A DNA stretch of 64,000 nt from Microbacterium sp. zg-B185. Its GTDB lineage: Bacteria > Actinomycetota > Actinomycetes > Actinomycetales > Microbacteriaceae. The position numbers and the translations under genes were made by a program. The notes under the pieces are model-generated. The model was not told where the DNA came from, did no database searches, and saw nothing but the letters and a program-made list of their open reading frames with translations. Each line of letters starts with the position of its first letter. Position 1 is the first letter of the stretch. The stretch lies in contig NZ_CP126739.1 in NCBI RefSeq assembly GCF_030246885.1, positions 310,001 through 374,000 of the forward strand, written 5' to 3'. Shown here one piece after another: positions 34,051 to 42,159 of this stretch.

Positions 34051-34690
34051 GCACGGCAAGCACCCTCCGGTGCTGCGTGGGAGCATTCTGCGGAAGATCG
34101 AGCTTGGCGAAGATGCCCGTGATGTGGCGCTCGACACCGGCCACGGTCACGAACAGCAGTTCGGCGATCCGTGCGTTGGAATGCCCCTGCGCCATGAGGG
34201 CGAGAACGTCTCGTTCACGCGGAGTCAGCTTGTCCAACGGTTGCCCCGCGCGTCGCCGGTTGACCAGGCTGGCCACGACATCGGGATCCAGCGCGGTGCC
34301 GCCGGCCGCCACGCGTCGCAACGCATCCGTCAGCAGATCAGGGCTCGCCAGCTTCTCCTTCAGCAGGTACCCGACGCCGTCCGCGCGCTCCGAGAGCAGG
34401 TCTTCGGCATATTGCCCGTCCAGGAATTGGGTCAACAGGACCACCCCGATGCCCGGATCGGACCGCCGCAGTTCGAGCGCCGCGCGAAGACCGTCGTCGC
34501 TGAAATCGGGGGGCATCTGAATGTCGGTGAGGACCACCGCCGGCCGCAGTGCCCGGGCCAGGCCGATCAGTTCGGGCGCATCGACGGCAGTACCCACAAC
34601 CTCGAACCCGGAGTGCTCGAGGATGCGCACGATGCCTTCGCGCACCAGCGGCTGATCTTCGCCGACAACCACGCTGATCGGGGTCCCCAC
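34031..34690 (-). CDS. NarL/LuxR-family response regulator
   Basis: A 219-residue response regulator: receiver domain with the acidic pair Glu11-Asp12, phospho-acceptor Asp56 (VVLTDIQMP) and switch lysine in YLLKEKLA, then a LuxR helix-turn-helix (LTPRERDVLALMAQGHSNARIAELLF). GTG at 34690 has TATGAT at 34697-34702 exactly six bases upstream on the minus strand, so the gene should be leaderless. It is convergent with the HisKA_3 kinase and is the most likely present partner. The opposite orientation and the regulator fragment attached to the kinase suggest a replacement or duplication. Confidence 0.92.
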   Translation of the reverse strand: MGTPISVVVGEDQPLVREGIVRILEHSGFEVVGTAVDAPELIGLARALRPAVVLTDIQMPPDFSDDGLRAALELRRSDPGIGVVLLTQFLDGQYAEDLLSERADGVGYLLKEKLASPDLLTDALRRVAAGGTALDPDVVASLVNRRRAGQPLDKLTPRERDVLALMAQGHSNARIAELLFVTVAGVERHITGIFAKLDLPQNAPTQHRRVLAVLRFLRS

Positions 34691-34751
34691 CCGCGCATCA
34701 TATGAGACGGCGGCGATCGGTGGTCGCTCTGGTCGGGATCGGGCGGCGAAA

Positions 34752-34767
34752 ACTGTGGGGTTTGCCC
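34752..34767 (+). repeat. Second copy of a 16-base direct repeat (first at 33907-33922)
   Basis: ACTGTGGGGTTTGCCC here matches ACTGTGGGGTTCGCCC at 33907-33922 in 15 of 16 positions and in the same orientation. The copies flank the intact response-regulator gene; this one is in its upstream region, the other lies at the kinase/fragment junction. They may be operator half-sites or traces of the rearrangement that inserted the regulator. Confidence 0.4.
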
Positions 34768-34930
34768 GCGCCGAGGTGTGGTGGCACCGCCATTGTCGGG
34801 CGGGGAGGGAACCGCGAAAGTGTGGGCATGAGCGACCTCATCGCCGAAGCAGCCGACGCGGTCGCGGTGGGGTGACCGACGATTCGCCACCACCGCTCAT
34901 CCATCGAAAGACCCCAGAAAGGAAACGACA

Positions 34931-35752
34931 ATGCCGTACTTCACCACGTCCGACGGGACGCAGATCTACTACACCGACCAGGGCAGCGGACGCCCGGTCA
35001 TCTTCAGCCACGGCTGGCCGTTGAGCTCGGATGCCTGGCAGCTCGAGCTCAAGGTCGTCACCGACGCCGGGTTCCGCGCGATCGCACACGATCGGCGTGG
35101 GCACGGCCGGTCCATGCAGACCTCCACCGGCAACGACATCGAGACCTACGCGCGCGACCTCGGCGAGCTGGCGACGGCGCTGGACCTGCAGGACGCCGTC
35201 GCCGTCGGTCATTCCACCGGTGGCGGTGAGGCGGTCCGGTTCGCCGCGAAGTACGCCGACGGGCGAGTGCGCAAGGTGTTCACCGCAGGGGCGATTCCGC
35301 CGATCATGGTCAAGTCGGAAGCCAATCCCGAAGGCACCCCCATCGAGGCGTTCGACCAGATCCGCGCCAGCATCCTCGCCGATCGATCCCAATTCTGGTT
35401 CGAGCTGGCTCTGCCGTTCTACGGATTCAACCGGCCCGGTGTGGCCGAATCCAAGGGACTCGTGTACGACTTCTGGCGGCAGAGCCAGATGGCCGGTCTC
35501 ACGGCGGCGTACGAGTGCGTGAAGGCGTTCTCGGAAACCGATCTGACCGAGGACCTGAAGATGCTCGCCGTGCCCATCTTCATCGCCCACGGCACAGAGG
35601 ACCAGATCGTTCCGATCCACGACGCCGCCCGAAAAGCCATCACGCTGGTCCGAGACGGAACGCTCAAGGAGTATGAGGGCGCCTCGCACGGCATCTGGGG
35701 CGAGTATCAGAAGGAGCTCGATGAGGATCTGCTGAGGTTCATCAGGGACTGA
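34931..35752 (+). CDS. Alpha/beta hydrolase (cofactor-free haloperoxidase type)
   Basis: A 273-residue enzyme of the non-haem chloroperoxidase/esterase group. Blocks: YYTDQGSGRPVIFSHGWPLS with the oxyanion HGWP, DRRGHGRS, the nucleophile elbow GHSTGGGE with Ser95, HGTEDQIVPI holding the acid and EGASHGIWG holding the histidine. AAAGGA precedes the ATG. The enzyme most likely hydrolyses esters or performs perhydrolysis; a dedicated substrate cannot be named. A hairpin at 35765-35789 just after the stop could end its transcript. Confidence 0.92.
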   Translation: MPYFTTSDGTQIYYTDQGSGRPVIFSHGWPLSSDAWQLELKVVTDAGFRAIAHDRRGHGRSMQTSTGNDIETYARDLGELATALDLQDAVAVGHSTGGGEAVRFAAKYADGRVRKVFTAGAIPPIMVKSEANPEGTPIEAFDQIRASILADRSQFWFELALPFYGFNRPGVAESKGLVYDFWRQSQMAGLTAAYECVKAFSETDLTEDLKMLAVPIFIAHGTEDQIVPIHDAARKAITLVRDGTLKEYEGASHGIWGEYQKELDEDLLRFIRD

Positions 35753-35764
35753 CTCCCTTCTTCT

Positions 35765-35789
35765 TGCCCCGCCGACGAAGACCGGGGCA
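35765..35789 (+). terminator. Hairpin after the haloperoxidase-type hydrolase
   Basis: TGCCCCG (35765-35771) and CGGGGCA (35783-35789) form a perfect 7-bp GC-rich stem with an 11-base loop, starting 12 bases after the stop codon. No T-run follows, which is usual in high-GC actinobacteria. It is a plausible intrinsic terminator. Confidence 0.5.
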
Positions 35790-35879
35790 GGATGGAGAGC
35801 GGCTTCGTCCAGTGTTGGCACGAGTGTCACCGGAACTCACTCGCGGCGTCGGGCTGCCCAAACGAAAGGATGGACCCCG

Positions 35880-36989
35880 TTGTCCTCATCGATCACCGCA
35901 GCCGTCACGCGCGGGCTTCATGACGAGTTCGAGCTCGAGCAGCTGACTCTGGATGATCCGCGAGCCGGTGAGGTGCAGGTGCGCATGCTCGCGACGGGCG
36001 TCTGCCACACCGACATGGCTGTCCGGGACGGGTGGATCCCCACGACGTTCCCCATCGTCCTGGGTCATGAGGGTGCGGGGGTGATCGAGCGCGTCGGCGA
36101 CGGCATCACGCATCTCGCACCGGGCGATCACGTCGTACTCACGGTCGCCAGCTGCGGCGTCTGCGTGGACTGCCTGAGCGGCCGCCCCTCCTTCTGCGCG
36201 GACTCGTACGACCAGAACTTCGCCGGAGGGCGCCCCGATCAGACCACGTCTCTGACGGATGAGGCAGGGGAACCGGTCAATTCGCACTTCTTCGGTCAGT
36301 CCGCGTTCGCCACCCACGCGAACGTGCCGGCGCGCGGCGTCGTGAAGGTCCGCGCGGACGTACCGCTGGAGATCCTCGCGCCCCTCGGCTGTGGGGTGCA
36401 GACCGGGGCCGGCACCGTGCTGAACGTGCTCCAGCCCCGAACGGACAGCACGCTCGTCGTGTTCGGCGCCGGGGCGGTCGGCATGTCCGCGCTGATGGCG
36501 GCGCGGGTCGCTCGTGTGCGAACCATCGTCGCGGTCGACATGGTGGATGAGCGGCTCGAACTGGCGCGCGAGCTGGGGGCCACGCACACCGTCAATCCTC
36601 GCTCCGAGGACACCGTCGACACTCTGGCGAAGATCAGCGGGTCCGGGGTCGACTACGCCATCGACACGACCGGCAACGCGGGTGTCGTGGATGCGATGTT
36701 CCAGTCGCTGGGGCACCGTGGTCACGCGATCCTGCTTGCGGCGGCCAACCCGGAAGCGAACGCGCCGGTCAACCTCGCGCTCGCGGTCGCCCGCGCCATT
36801 CGGGTCACGGCGGTCGTGGAGGGCGGGGCGATCCCGCAGCTGTTCATCCCCGAGCTGATCGAGCTCTACCTGGCGGGGGAATTCCCGTTCGACAAGCTCA
36901 TCCGGTCCTACCCGTTCGGGCAGATCGGTCAGGCGTTCCACGACAGCGAGTCCGGCGTGGTCGTCAAACCGGTGCTCACCTTCGCCTAG
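35880..36989 (+). CDS. Zinc-dependent aryl/benzyl-alcohol-type dehydrogenase
   Basis: A 369-residue class III-like medium-chain dehydrogenase resembling XylB/AdhE-type aryl-alcohol dehydrogenases. Zinc ligands: Cys42 (GVCHTD), His63-Glu64 (GHEG), structural Cys92, Cys95, Cys98 and Cys106, and the later catalytic cysteine in PLGCGVQTGAG. The Rossmann motif is VFGAGAVG, followed by VAVDMVDERLELARELGA. The protein starts at a TTG (35880) with AAAGGA nine bases upstream. It is a single gene with no regulator directly beside it. Confidence 0.9.
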   Translation: MSSSITAAVTRGLHDEFELEQLTLDDPRAGEVQVRMLATGVCHTDMAVRDGWIPTTFPIVLGHEGAGVIERVGDGITHLAPGDHVVLTVASCGVCVDCLSGRPSFCADSYDQNFAGGRPDQTTSLTDEAGEPVNSHFFGQSAFATHANVPARGVVKVRADVPLEILAPLGCGVQTGAGTVLNVLQPRTDSTLVVFGAGAVGMSALMAARVARVRTIVAVDMVDERLELARELGATHTVNPRSEDTVDTLAKISGSGVDYAIDTTGNAGVVDAMFQSLGHRGHAILLAAANPEANAPVNLALAVARAIRVTAVVEGGAIPQLFIPELIELYLAGEFPFDKLIRSYPFGQIGQAFHDSESGVVVKPVLTFA

Positions 36990-37337
36990 CTCGCCGCAGC
37001 GGGGATCCTCGGTCGGGCGGTGCGGTGCAGGTCGGCGCACGTCCGCCCGGCGCACGGATGCCGCGGGACGGGGTGCGCGCCGGCGTGCCGGACGCTAGCC
37101 GGAGCGCGCGCGTGCGTGGGGTGCGGAGCTGGGTGCGAGCATCGCGCAGCCCTGACCGGGGCGCGGCCGTCGCAGCCCTTCGAAGAGTGGTCGCGATACG
37201 GTGCGCCGTCGCGCGGATCGGCAGCGCCCCAATCCGATCCGGCTCACCTCCGCCGGTAATAAGTGTTGCTATCTACCGGTAGTCAGTGTTACTGTCTACC
37301 GGTACCCAGCAACACAGAGTAGATCGGACGGTCCGCG
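36990..37337 (+). promoter_or_regulatory. 348-base gap with tandem PadR-operator-like repeats
   Basis: Most of this gap is GC-rich and shows no supported gene. Near the PadR start two 20-base direct repeats occur at 37262-37281 and 37285-37304, of form AGTGTTRCTRTCTACCGGTA (18 of 20 identical), each ending in the palindrome TACCGGTA. They lie 34-76 bases before the PadR ATG, where promoter and operator are expected. Binding by the downstream PadR protein is inferred from position. Confidence 0.6.
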
Positions 37338-37667
37338 ATGGGCAGCCAGATGACGGAGATGCTCAAAGGCACCCTCGAAGGCATCGTGCTCGCCATCCTG
37401 GCGGTGCGCCCCGCGTACGGATACGAGATCACGGCGCGGCTTCGCGAGCAGGGCTTCACGGAGCTGGTCGAAGGAACGATCTACGCGTTGCTCGTTCGCA
37501 TCGAGCAACGCGGATTCGTGGACGTCGAGAAGGTCCCCTCCGAAAAGGGACCCCCGCGCAAGGTGTACTCGATCAACGCGCACGGGCGCCGCCAGCTGGA
37601 CGAGTTCTGGAGGACATGGAGCTTCCTCGCAGGACGGATCGAACAGCTCCACGAAGGAGAGAAGTGA
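37338..37667 (+). CDS. PadR-family transcriptional regulator
   Basis: A 109-residue winged-helix regulator with the PadR core: MLKGTLEGIVLAILAVRP, YGYEITARLREQGF, EGTIYALLVRIEQRGFV and KGPPRKVYSINAHGRRQL. The short C-terminal helix is that of the small PadR subfamily. It heads a four-gene unit with a DUF1048-type protein and a two-subunit ABC exporter, the standard arrangement for PadR repressors of drug efflux. Tandem repeats upstream are its likely binding sites; ligand would be an exported drug-like compound. Confidence 0.93.
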   Translation: MGSQMTEMLKGTLEGIVLAILAVRPAYGYEITARLREQGFTELVEGTIYALLVRIEQRGFVDVEKVPSEKGPPRKVYSINAHGRRQLDEFWRTWSFLAGRIEQLHEGEK

Positions 37668-37668
37668 C

Positions 37669-38037
37669 ATGGTCGCCAAGTGGATCGAGACCTTGACCGG
37701 CTCACTGGAGCAGAAGAAGAAATACCGGCAGGACAAATCCCGGATCGAGGGCCTCGCTGAGCCCTATGCCGCGGCGGCCAAGGCGATGCACCGCTACCTG
37801 TTGGTCGCCGGCGGCATCACCGACGGCGACACGCTCGTGATGATGCTCGGCGATCTCGCGGACCTGTGGGAGCGCGCGGCCGTCGACGGCACGCCGGTGC
37901 GGGACATCGTGGGCGACGACCCGGTCGAATTCGCCGAGGCCTTCGCGCAGGCGTACGCAGGCAAGCAATGGCTCGACAAGGAACGCGGCCGCCTGACCAA
38001 GGCGATCGATGATGCGGAGGGAGCGCAACGGAAATGA
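37669..38037 (+). CDS. DUF1048-like small cytoplasmic protein
   Basis: A 122-residue soluble, helix-rich protein that begins MVAKWIETLTGSLEQKKKYR, a pattern I associate with DUF1048 proteins that follow PadR regulators. The rest contains AMHRYLLVAGG, MMLGDLADLWERAAVDG and a charged C-terminal helix. GAAGGAGA lies before the ATG, two bases after the PadR stop, and its end overlaps the ABC ATPase start by four bases. Its function is not established; co-expression suggests a part in regulation or assembly of the exporter. Confidence 0.82.
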   Translation: MVAKWIETLTGSLEQKKKYRQDKSRIEGLAEPYAAAAKAMHRYLLVAGGITDGDTLVMMLGDLADLWERAAVDGTPVRDIVGDDPVEFAEAFAQAYAGKQWLDKERGRLTKAIDDAEGAQRK

Positions 38038-38849
38038 CCCCCGAACCTGCGATCCGGGTGACGGGTCTGCAGAAGTCGTTCAAGGACGTGCACGTGCTGC
38101 GCGGCGTCGACTTCGACGTGCAGCCCGGTGCCATCTTCGCCCTCCTCGGCTCGAACGGCGCAGGCAAGACGACGATCGTGCGCATTCTGTCCACCCTGCT
38201 CGCTGCGGACGCGGGCTCCGCACACGTGAACGGGTTCGACGTCGCGACGCGACCTCAGAGCGTGCGGGAGTCGATCAGCCTCACCGGCCAGTTCGCGGCC
38301 GTCGATGAGGTCCTGACCGGACGCGAGAACCTCATCCTCGTCGCGCGGTTACGACACCTGAAGACACCCGGCAGGATCGCCGATGACCTGCTCACCCGAT
38401 TCTCGCTGGCCGACGCCGGCAGCCGGAAAGCCGCGACGTACTCGGGGGGCATGCGGCGCCGACTCGATATCGCGATGAGTCTCATCGGAGACCCGAAGGT
38501 CATCTTCCTCGACGAGCCCACCACGGGACTGGACCCCCAGGCGCGCATCGAGGTCTGGCAGACGGTGCGGCAACTCGCGCGCAGGGGAACCACCGTCCTG
38601 CTGACCACGCAGTACCTCGACGAGGCCGAGCAGCTCGCCGATCGCATCGCGATCCTGCACGAGGGACGGATTCTGGTGAACGGCACGCTCGCTGAGCTGA
38701 AGCGACTGCTGCCGCCGGCGAAGGTCGAGTACGTCGAGAAGCAGCCGAGCCTCGAGGAGGTATTCCTCACTTTGACCGCCGCGGACGGAGCCGGCGTCGG
38801 AGCCGACGCAGTCCGTGGTCCGGGCTCGATCGGGAAGGAGCCATCATGA
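38034..38849 (+). CDS. ABC exporter ATPase (DrrA-like)
   Basis: A 271-residue ATPase close to daunorubicin-resistance DrrA: Walker A GSNGAGKT near 38-45, the GYDV-like NGFDVATRPQSVRESI segment, signature YSGGMRRR, Walker B VIFLDEPTTGLDPQ and the QYLDEAEQLADRI block. The DrrA-type C-terminal tail ends in PSLEEVFLTL, as in the family. It overlaps both neighbours by four bases. With the membrane subunit next door it should export a hydrophobic drug or peptide-like compound. Confidence 0.94.
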   Translation: MTPEPAIRVTGLQKSFKDVHVLRGVDFDVQPGAIFALLGSNGAGKTTIVRILSTLLAADAGSAHVNGFDVATRPQSVRESISLTGQFAAVDEVLTGRENLILVARLRHLKTPGRIADDLLTRFSLADAGSRKAATYSGGMRRRLDIAMSLIGDPKVIFLDEPTTGLDPQARIEVWQTVRQLARRGTTVLLTTQYLDEAEQLADRIAILHEGRILVNGTLAELKRLLPPAKVEYVEKQPSLEEVFLTLTAADGAGVGADAVRGPGSIGKEPS

Positions 38850-39610
38850 CCACCAGCCACTTCATCGGCGACACCACCGTCCTGACGGGGCGGTCGCTGC
38901 GCCACATCCTGCGCAGCCCCGACACGATCGTCACGACCGCGGTCACCCCGGTGGCCCTCATGCTGCTGTTCGTCTTCGTCTTCGGCGGCGCGGTAGACAC
39001 CGGATCGTCCTCGTACATCGACTACATGCTGCCCGGCATCCTGCTGATCACGATCGCCTCGGGGATCGCATACACGGCCTATCGGCTGTTCCTGGACCTG
39101 CAGGGCGGCATCTTCGAGCGCTTCCAGTCCATGCCGGTCGCACGATCCAGTTCGCTGTGGGCTCACGTGCTGACGTCGCTGGTGGCCAACCTCGTCTCGC
39201 TGGCGATCGTCGTCGGCGTCGCTCTCCTGCTCGGGTTCCGCACCGGAACGAGCGTGCTGGGCTGGCTCGCGGTCGCCGGAATCCTGATCCTGTTCACCCT
39301 GGCGCTCACCTGGATCGCGGTGATCGCGGGGCTCTCCGCCAAGACCGTAGACGGCGCGAGCGCATTCTCGTATCCGCTGATCTTCCTGCCGTTCATCAGC
39401 TCGGCCTTCGTCCCCACCGACACGATGCCTGCTCCGGTCGCATGGTTCGCTGAGAACCAGCCGGTCACGCCCATCGTCGACGCCGTCCGGGACATCTTCG
39501 CCGGACAGCCGGTCGGCGCAGGCATCTGGGTGGCGATCGCGTGGTGCCTCGGCATCCTGATCGTCGCGTACCTCGCCGCGATGGCGATCTACCGGCGCAG
39601 GATCCGCTAG
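38846..39610 (+). CDS. ABC exporter membrane subunit (DrrB/ABC-2 type)
   Basis: A 254-residue ABC-2 transporter with six hydrophobic segments (near 34-52, 63-85, 110-135, 140-165, 172-190 and 225-247). DrrB-type features are visible: LRHILRSPDTIVTT start, FGGAVDTG, GIFERFQSMPVARSS and PLIFLPFISSAFVPTDTMP. It completes the PadR, DUF1048, ATPase, permease unit, whose genes are all separated by at most two bases or overlap. A drug-resistance or self-protection function is likely; no biosynthetic genes are near. Confidence 0.93.
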   Translation: MTTSHFIGDTTVLTGRSLRHILRSPDTIVTTAVTPVALMLLFVFVFGGAVDTGSSSYIDYMLPGILLITIASGIAYTAYRLFLDLQGGIFERFQSMPVARSSSLWAHVLTSLVANLVSLAIVVGVALLLGFRTGTSVLGWLAVAGILILFTLALTWIAVIAGLSAKTVDGASAFSYPLIFLPFISSAFVPTDTMPAPVAWFAENQPVTPIVDAVRDIFAGQPVGAGIWVAIAWCLGILIVAYLAAMAIYRRRIR

Positions 39611-39663
39611 CCGCCGCGGCCGGCTGCGGTCGCATCCCGCAGGCGGCCGGATAGGGTGCAGGT

Positions 39664-40395
39664 GTGATCCCCGATCGGATGCCGAGGCCGACGCGGCTGA
39701 GCGTCGACGGGACGTTCAACTTCCGCGAAGTGTCGCCGGGTCTGCTGCGTGAGGGCCGGCTCTACCGCTCGGATGCGCTGCACCGGCTCACCGCGGCCGG
39801 ACGCCGTCAGCTTGCGGGCATGCGGATCAGCCGGGTCATCGACCTGAGATCGCGGCTCGACCGGCGGCTGACCGGCAGGGACCGCCTCCGCGGTGTCGGG
39901 GCGGAGTATCTCTCCATCCCGATCCGGGGAGTCGGCGGCCGGATCGATCCGGCGACGATCACCCTCGCCGCGGTGTATCGGACGATCCTCCTCCAGGAGG
40001 GCGCGCAGGTCGGTGCCGCCATCCGGGCGATCGCCGACGCCGACGGACCGGTGGTCGTCCACTGCACCGCCGGCAAGGACCGCACCGGGATCGTCATCGC
40101 GCTGATCCTCCTCGCGCTCGGCGTGGACGCCGATACCGTGACGGCGGATTTCGAATCGAGCGCATCCAATCTCGCCGGTGCCTGGACGGACCAGATGGTG
40201 CGCAAGGCCCGCCGGTTCGGGGTGTCGTTCACCGACCAGCTGTTCGAGGTGCTCGCCGGGTCCCCGGCCTCCGCGCTGCGGGACGCGCTGCGGATCGTGA
40301 AGGAGGAACGGGGCGGCCTGCGCGCCTACCTGAGCGAGATCGGCGTCGACGACGTCGTCGTCAGGCGGCTGCACGCGAGCCTGGACCGACGATGA
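39664..40395 (+). CDS. Tyrosine phosphatase (Tyr_phosphatase3 / PtpB type)
   Basis: A 243-residue protein phosphatase of the atypical dual-specificity family. The P-loop is VVHCTAGKDRTG with catalytic Cys134 and Arg140; the N-terminal GTFNFREVSPGLLREGRLYRS-type segment (residues about 16-36) and VIDLRSRLD are also family blocks. It may dephosphorylate phosphotyrosine or phosphoinositides. GTG at 39664 has TAGGGT at 39652-39657 exactly six bases upstream, so it is probably leaderless; there is also a weak AGG. It is a single gene. Confidence 0.92.
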   Translation: MIPDRMPRPTRLSVDGTFNFREVSPGLLREGRLYRSDALHRLTAAGRRQLAGMRISRVIDLRSRLDRRLTGRDRLRGVGAEYLSIPIRGVGGRIDPATITLAAVYRTILLQEGAQVGAAIRAIADADGPVVVHCTAGKDRTGIVIALILLALGVDADTVTADFESSASNLAGAWTDQMVRKARRFGVSFTDQLFEVLAGSPASALRDALRIVKEERGGLRAYLSEIGVDDVVVRRLHASLDRR

Positions 40396-40915
40396 CCGGA
40401 AGCCCGCCGTCCGCTCCATTCGCGTCGCCCACTCCGTCCGCGTCGTCCGCTCGCCTGTCACGACACGCCGGGGCTCGCCGCGATTCGTGACGGGCGAGCA
40501 GGAGCGGCGCGCCCGCGCAGGGCCGGGCCGGGCCTGGCGGGGCGGGCCGGTGGGCGGGCCCCGCCGGGCGCGGCGGGGCGGGGCAGGGGCGGCCGGCGGC
40601 GCGGGACGGAGCGGGCTGGGCTGGGGTGTGGTTACGCGGCCGGTTCCGGGTCGTCGGCGCGTGACCACGCGATCGCGGTAAGGCGGCGGAGCACCTCGAG
40701 ATCGAGTGTCGTCGAGCTTCTTCACATACGGGCACCCCGCGCCCTCGGTGTAGGTGCCCAGCGCGGGCGGCGCGCCGGCGCGAGCGACCTGCGTGCCGCG
40801 CGCGACCTGCCGACCAGCATCCGTCACTTCGCTTGTCAACCGCTCACAGAAACCCGTGCCTCCTGCGTACGGTTGAGATCCAGGGCTTCTCTGCCCGACA
40901 GAGGGAGACGATGAC
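40396..40915. other. 520-base gap with a G-rich tract and a decayed gene
   Basis: From about 40495 to 40625 the plus strand is extremely G-rich with repeated GGGCGGG and GGGCCGG words. It includes GGG/GGGG runs at 40566-40589 spaced one to six bases apart, which fit a G-quadruplex. To the right lies the frameshifted minus-strand fragment described separately (40632-40827). No intact gene is supported in this gap; several long proline/arginine-rich frames are products of the base composition. Confidence 0.5.
40632..40827 (-). pseudogene. Probable frameshifted gene fragment
   Basis: Reading leftward from a GTG at 40827, codons with GC-rich third positions encode VTDAGRQVARG and then GTYTEGAGCPYVKKLDD; in another frame immediately after, TLDLEVLRRLTAIAWSRADD and a short acidic tail lead to TAA at 40632-40634. 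Joining the frames needs a one-base shift near 40710. Both halves look protein-like, whereas each frame alone becomes low-complexity arginine/proline or meets a stop. Family unknown. A sequencing error or a true frameshift cannot be told apart here. Confidence 0.35.
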
Positions 40916-41092
40916 ATGGACCGCGATCTCGAGAACGCCTCGAACGCCGAAGACGACGAGGCCACCCGCAAGCCGGACGGTCTCGGTGAGGATGGAACCA
41001 TCCCCAACTCACCCGACGGCGTGGGCGTCGGCGTCACGGGGGAACCGTCCACCTTCGAACCCGAAGAGGACGAGCAGGCTCCCTCGGAGTGA
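40916..41092 (+). CDS. Small acidic conserved-looking protein
   Basis: A 58-residue acidic protein starting MDRDLENASNAEDD and containing a glycine/valine-rich centre (SPDGVGVGVTGEPSTFEPEE). GGGAG lies eight bases before the ATG, so it is probably translated. It is very similar in character to the 48-residue acidic protein at 19614. I know no function; its composition suggests a disordered cytoplasmic protein. A single-gene unit between the phosphatase and an F420-type enzyme. Confidence 0.65.
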   Translation: MDRDLENASNAEDDEATRKPDGLGEDGTIPNSPDGVGVGVTGEPSTFEPEEDEQAPSE

Positions 41093-41170
41093 TGAGAGCG
41101 GGGGCCGACCGGTTGGTACGGTCGAGCAGGGCCCACTCCCGGGTCTCCGCCTTCTGACCCTGGAGTCCCC

Positions 41171-42025
41171 ATGACAACGTCTTCGCCCACGAAACGAACG
41201 TACGGTCGAGTCGGAGTCTGGCGTAGCGGCCCGCTGCTCACGCCGGAGCTGGCCGCCGCCATCGAGCGGCTCGGCTACGGCACGGTGTGGATCGGCGGCT
41301 CTCCGGATGCGGACCTCGCCGTGGCGGAAACGCTGCTCGACGCGACCGGCCACCTCAGGATCGCCACCGGCATCGTCAACATCTGGAAGTCGCCCGCCGT
41401 CGAGGTCGCGGCATCCTTCCACCGGCTCGAGAAGGCGCACCCGGGCAGGTTCACGCTGGGGATCGGTATCGGTCACCGCGAGGCACTCGGGGACCGGTAC
41501 CAGAAGCCCTATGCGGCGCTGGTGGCGTACCTGGACACCCTCGACGCGGAAGGCGTGCCCGTCGACCGGCGCGTGATCTCGGCACTGGGGCCCCGGACGC
41601 TGGAGCTCGCGGCGGCCCGCTCCGCCGGCACCCATCCCTACATGACGACCGCGACGCACACGCGGTTCGCGCGCGGGATCGTCGGACCCGACGCCCTGGT
41701 CGCACCCGAGCAGCGACTCATCGCGAACACCGATGTCGAGGCGGCTCGCGCGGCGGCGCGCACGTTCCTGTCCCGCTATCTCTCGCTGTCGAACTACCGC
41801 CGCACCCTGGAGAGCCACGGATTCACTGCGGCGGACCTGGATGACGGGGCGACCGACGAAGCGGTCGACGCCCTCGTGCCCCACGGCGCCCCGGCGGTTC
41901 TTGCGGCAGCCGTGCATTCCCACCTGGATGCCGGAGCCGACCACGTCTGTGTTCAGATGCTGCCCGCTCAGGACGACCCGATGGCCGCCCTGACATCGCT
42001 GGCCGGCGAGCTCGGTCTGCGCTGA
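41171..42025 (+). CDS. F420-type luciferase-like oxidoreductase
   Basis: A 284-residue LLM-class enzyme of an actinobacterial F420-dependent subfamily: GRVGVWRSGPLLTPELAAAIERLGYG split around residues 12-37, VWIGGSPDADLAVAE, HLRIATGIVNIWKSP and GRFTLGIGIGHREALG. The GIVNIW and GIGIGHRE blocks are typical of the group with a TIGR03620-like profile. GGAG precedes the ATG. It stands alone, with no partner gene. Substrate unknown. Confidence 0.9.
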   Translation: MTTSSPTKRTYGRVGVWRSGPLLTPELAAAIERLGYGTVWIGGSPDADLAVAETLLDATGHLRIATGIVNIWKSPAVEVAASFHRLEKAHPGRFTLGIGIGHREALGDRYQKPYAALVAYLDTLDAEGVPVDRRVISALGPRTLELAAARSAGTHPYMTTATHTRFARGIVGPDALVAPEQRLIANTDVEAARAAARTFLSRYLSLSNYRRTLESHGFTAADLDDGATDEAVDALVPHGAPAVLAAAVHSHLDAGADHVCVQMLPAQDDPMAALTSLAGELGLR

Positions 42026-42159
42026 ACGAGCGGGGCAGGGGGTCCGCGCCCACGACGGATGGGAAGCATCCGCTCGCCCTCAGCGGTAGCCGAGCCCGAC
42101 GACGGAGTGCAGCGCAGGCCCCAGAGGGCGGCGTCTGCGGCGAGCACCCGTGCACACGA

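Noticed and set aside
37669..39610. Antibiotic biosynthesis cluster around the DrrAB-like exporter
   Set aside because: No polyketide, peptide or tailoring genes are adjacent; PadR with DUF1048 and DrrAB is a common stand-alone efflux unit.
39607..41262. A 551-codon open frame on the minus strand across the phosphatase end and the G-rich gap
   Set aside because: Most of it is low-complexity proline/arginine/glycine sequence created by GC bias and it overlaps well-supported plus-strand genes. Only the short stretch at 40632-40827 looks protein-like and is listed separately.
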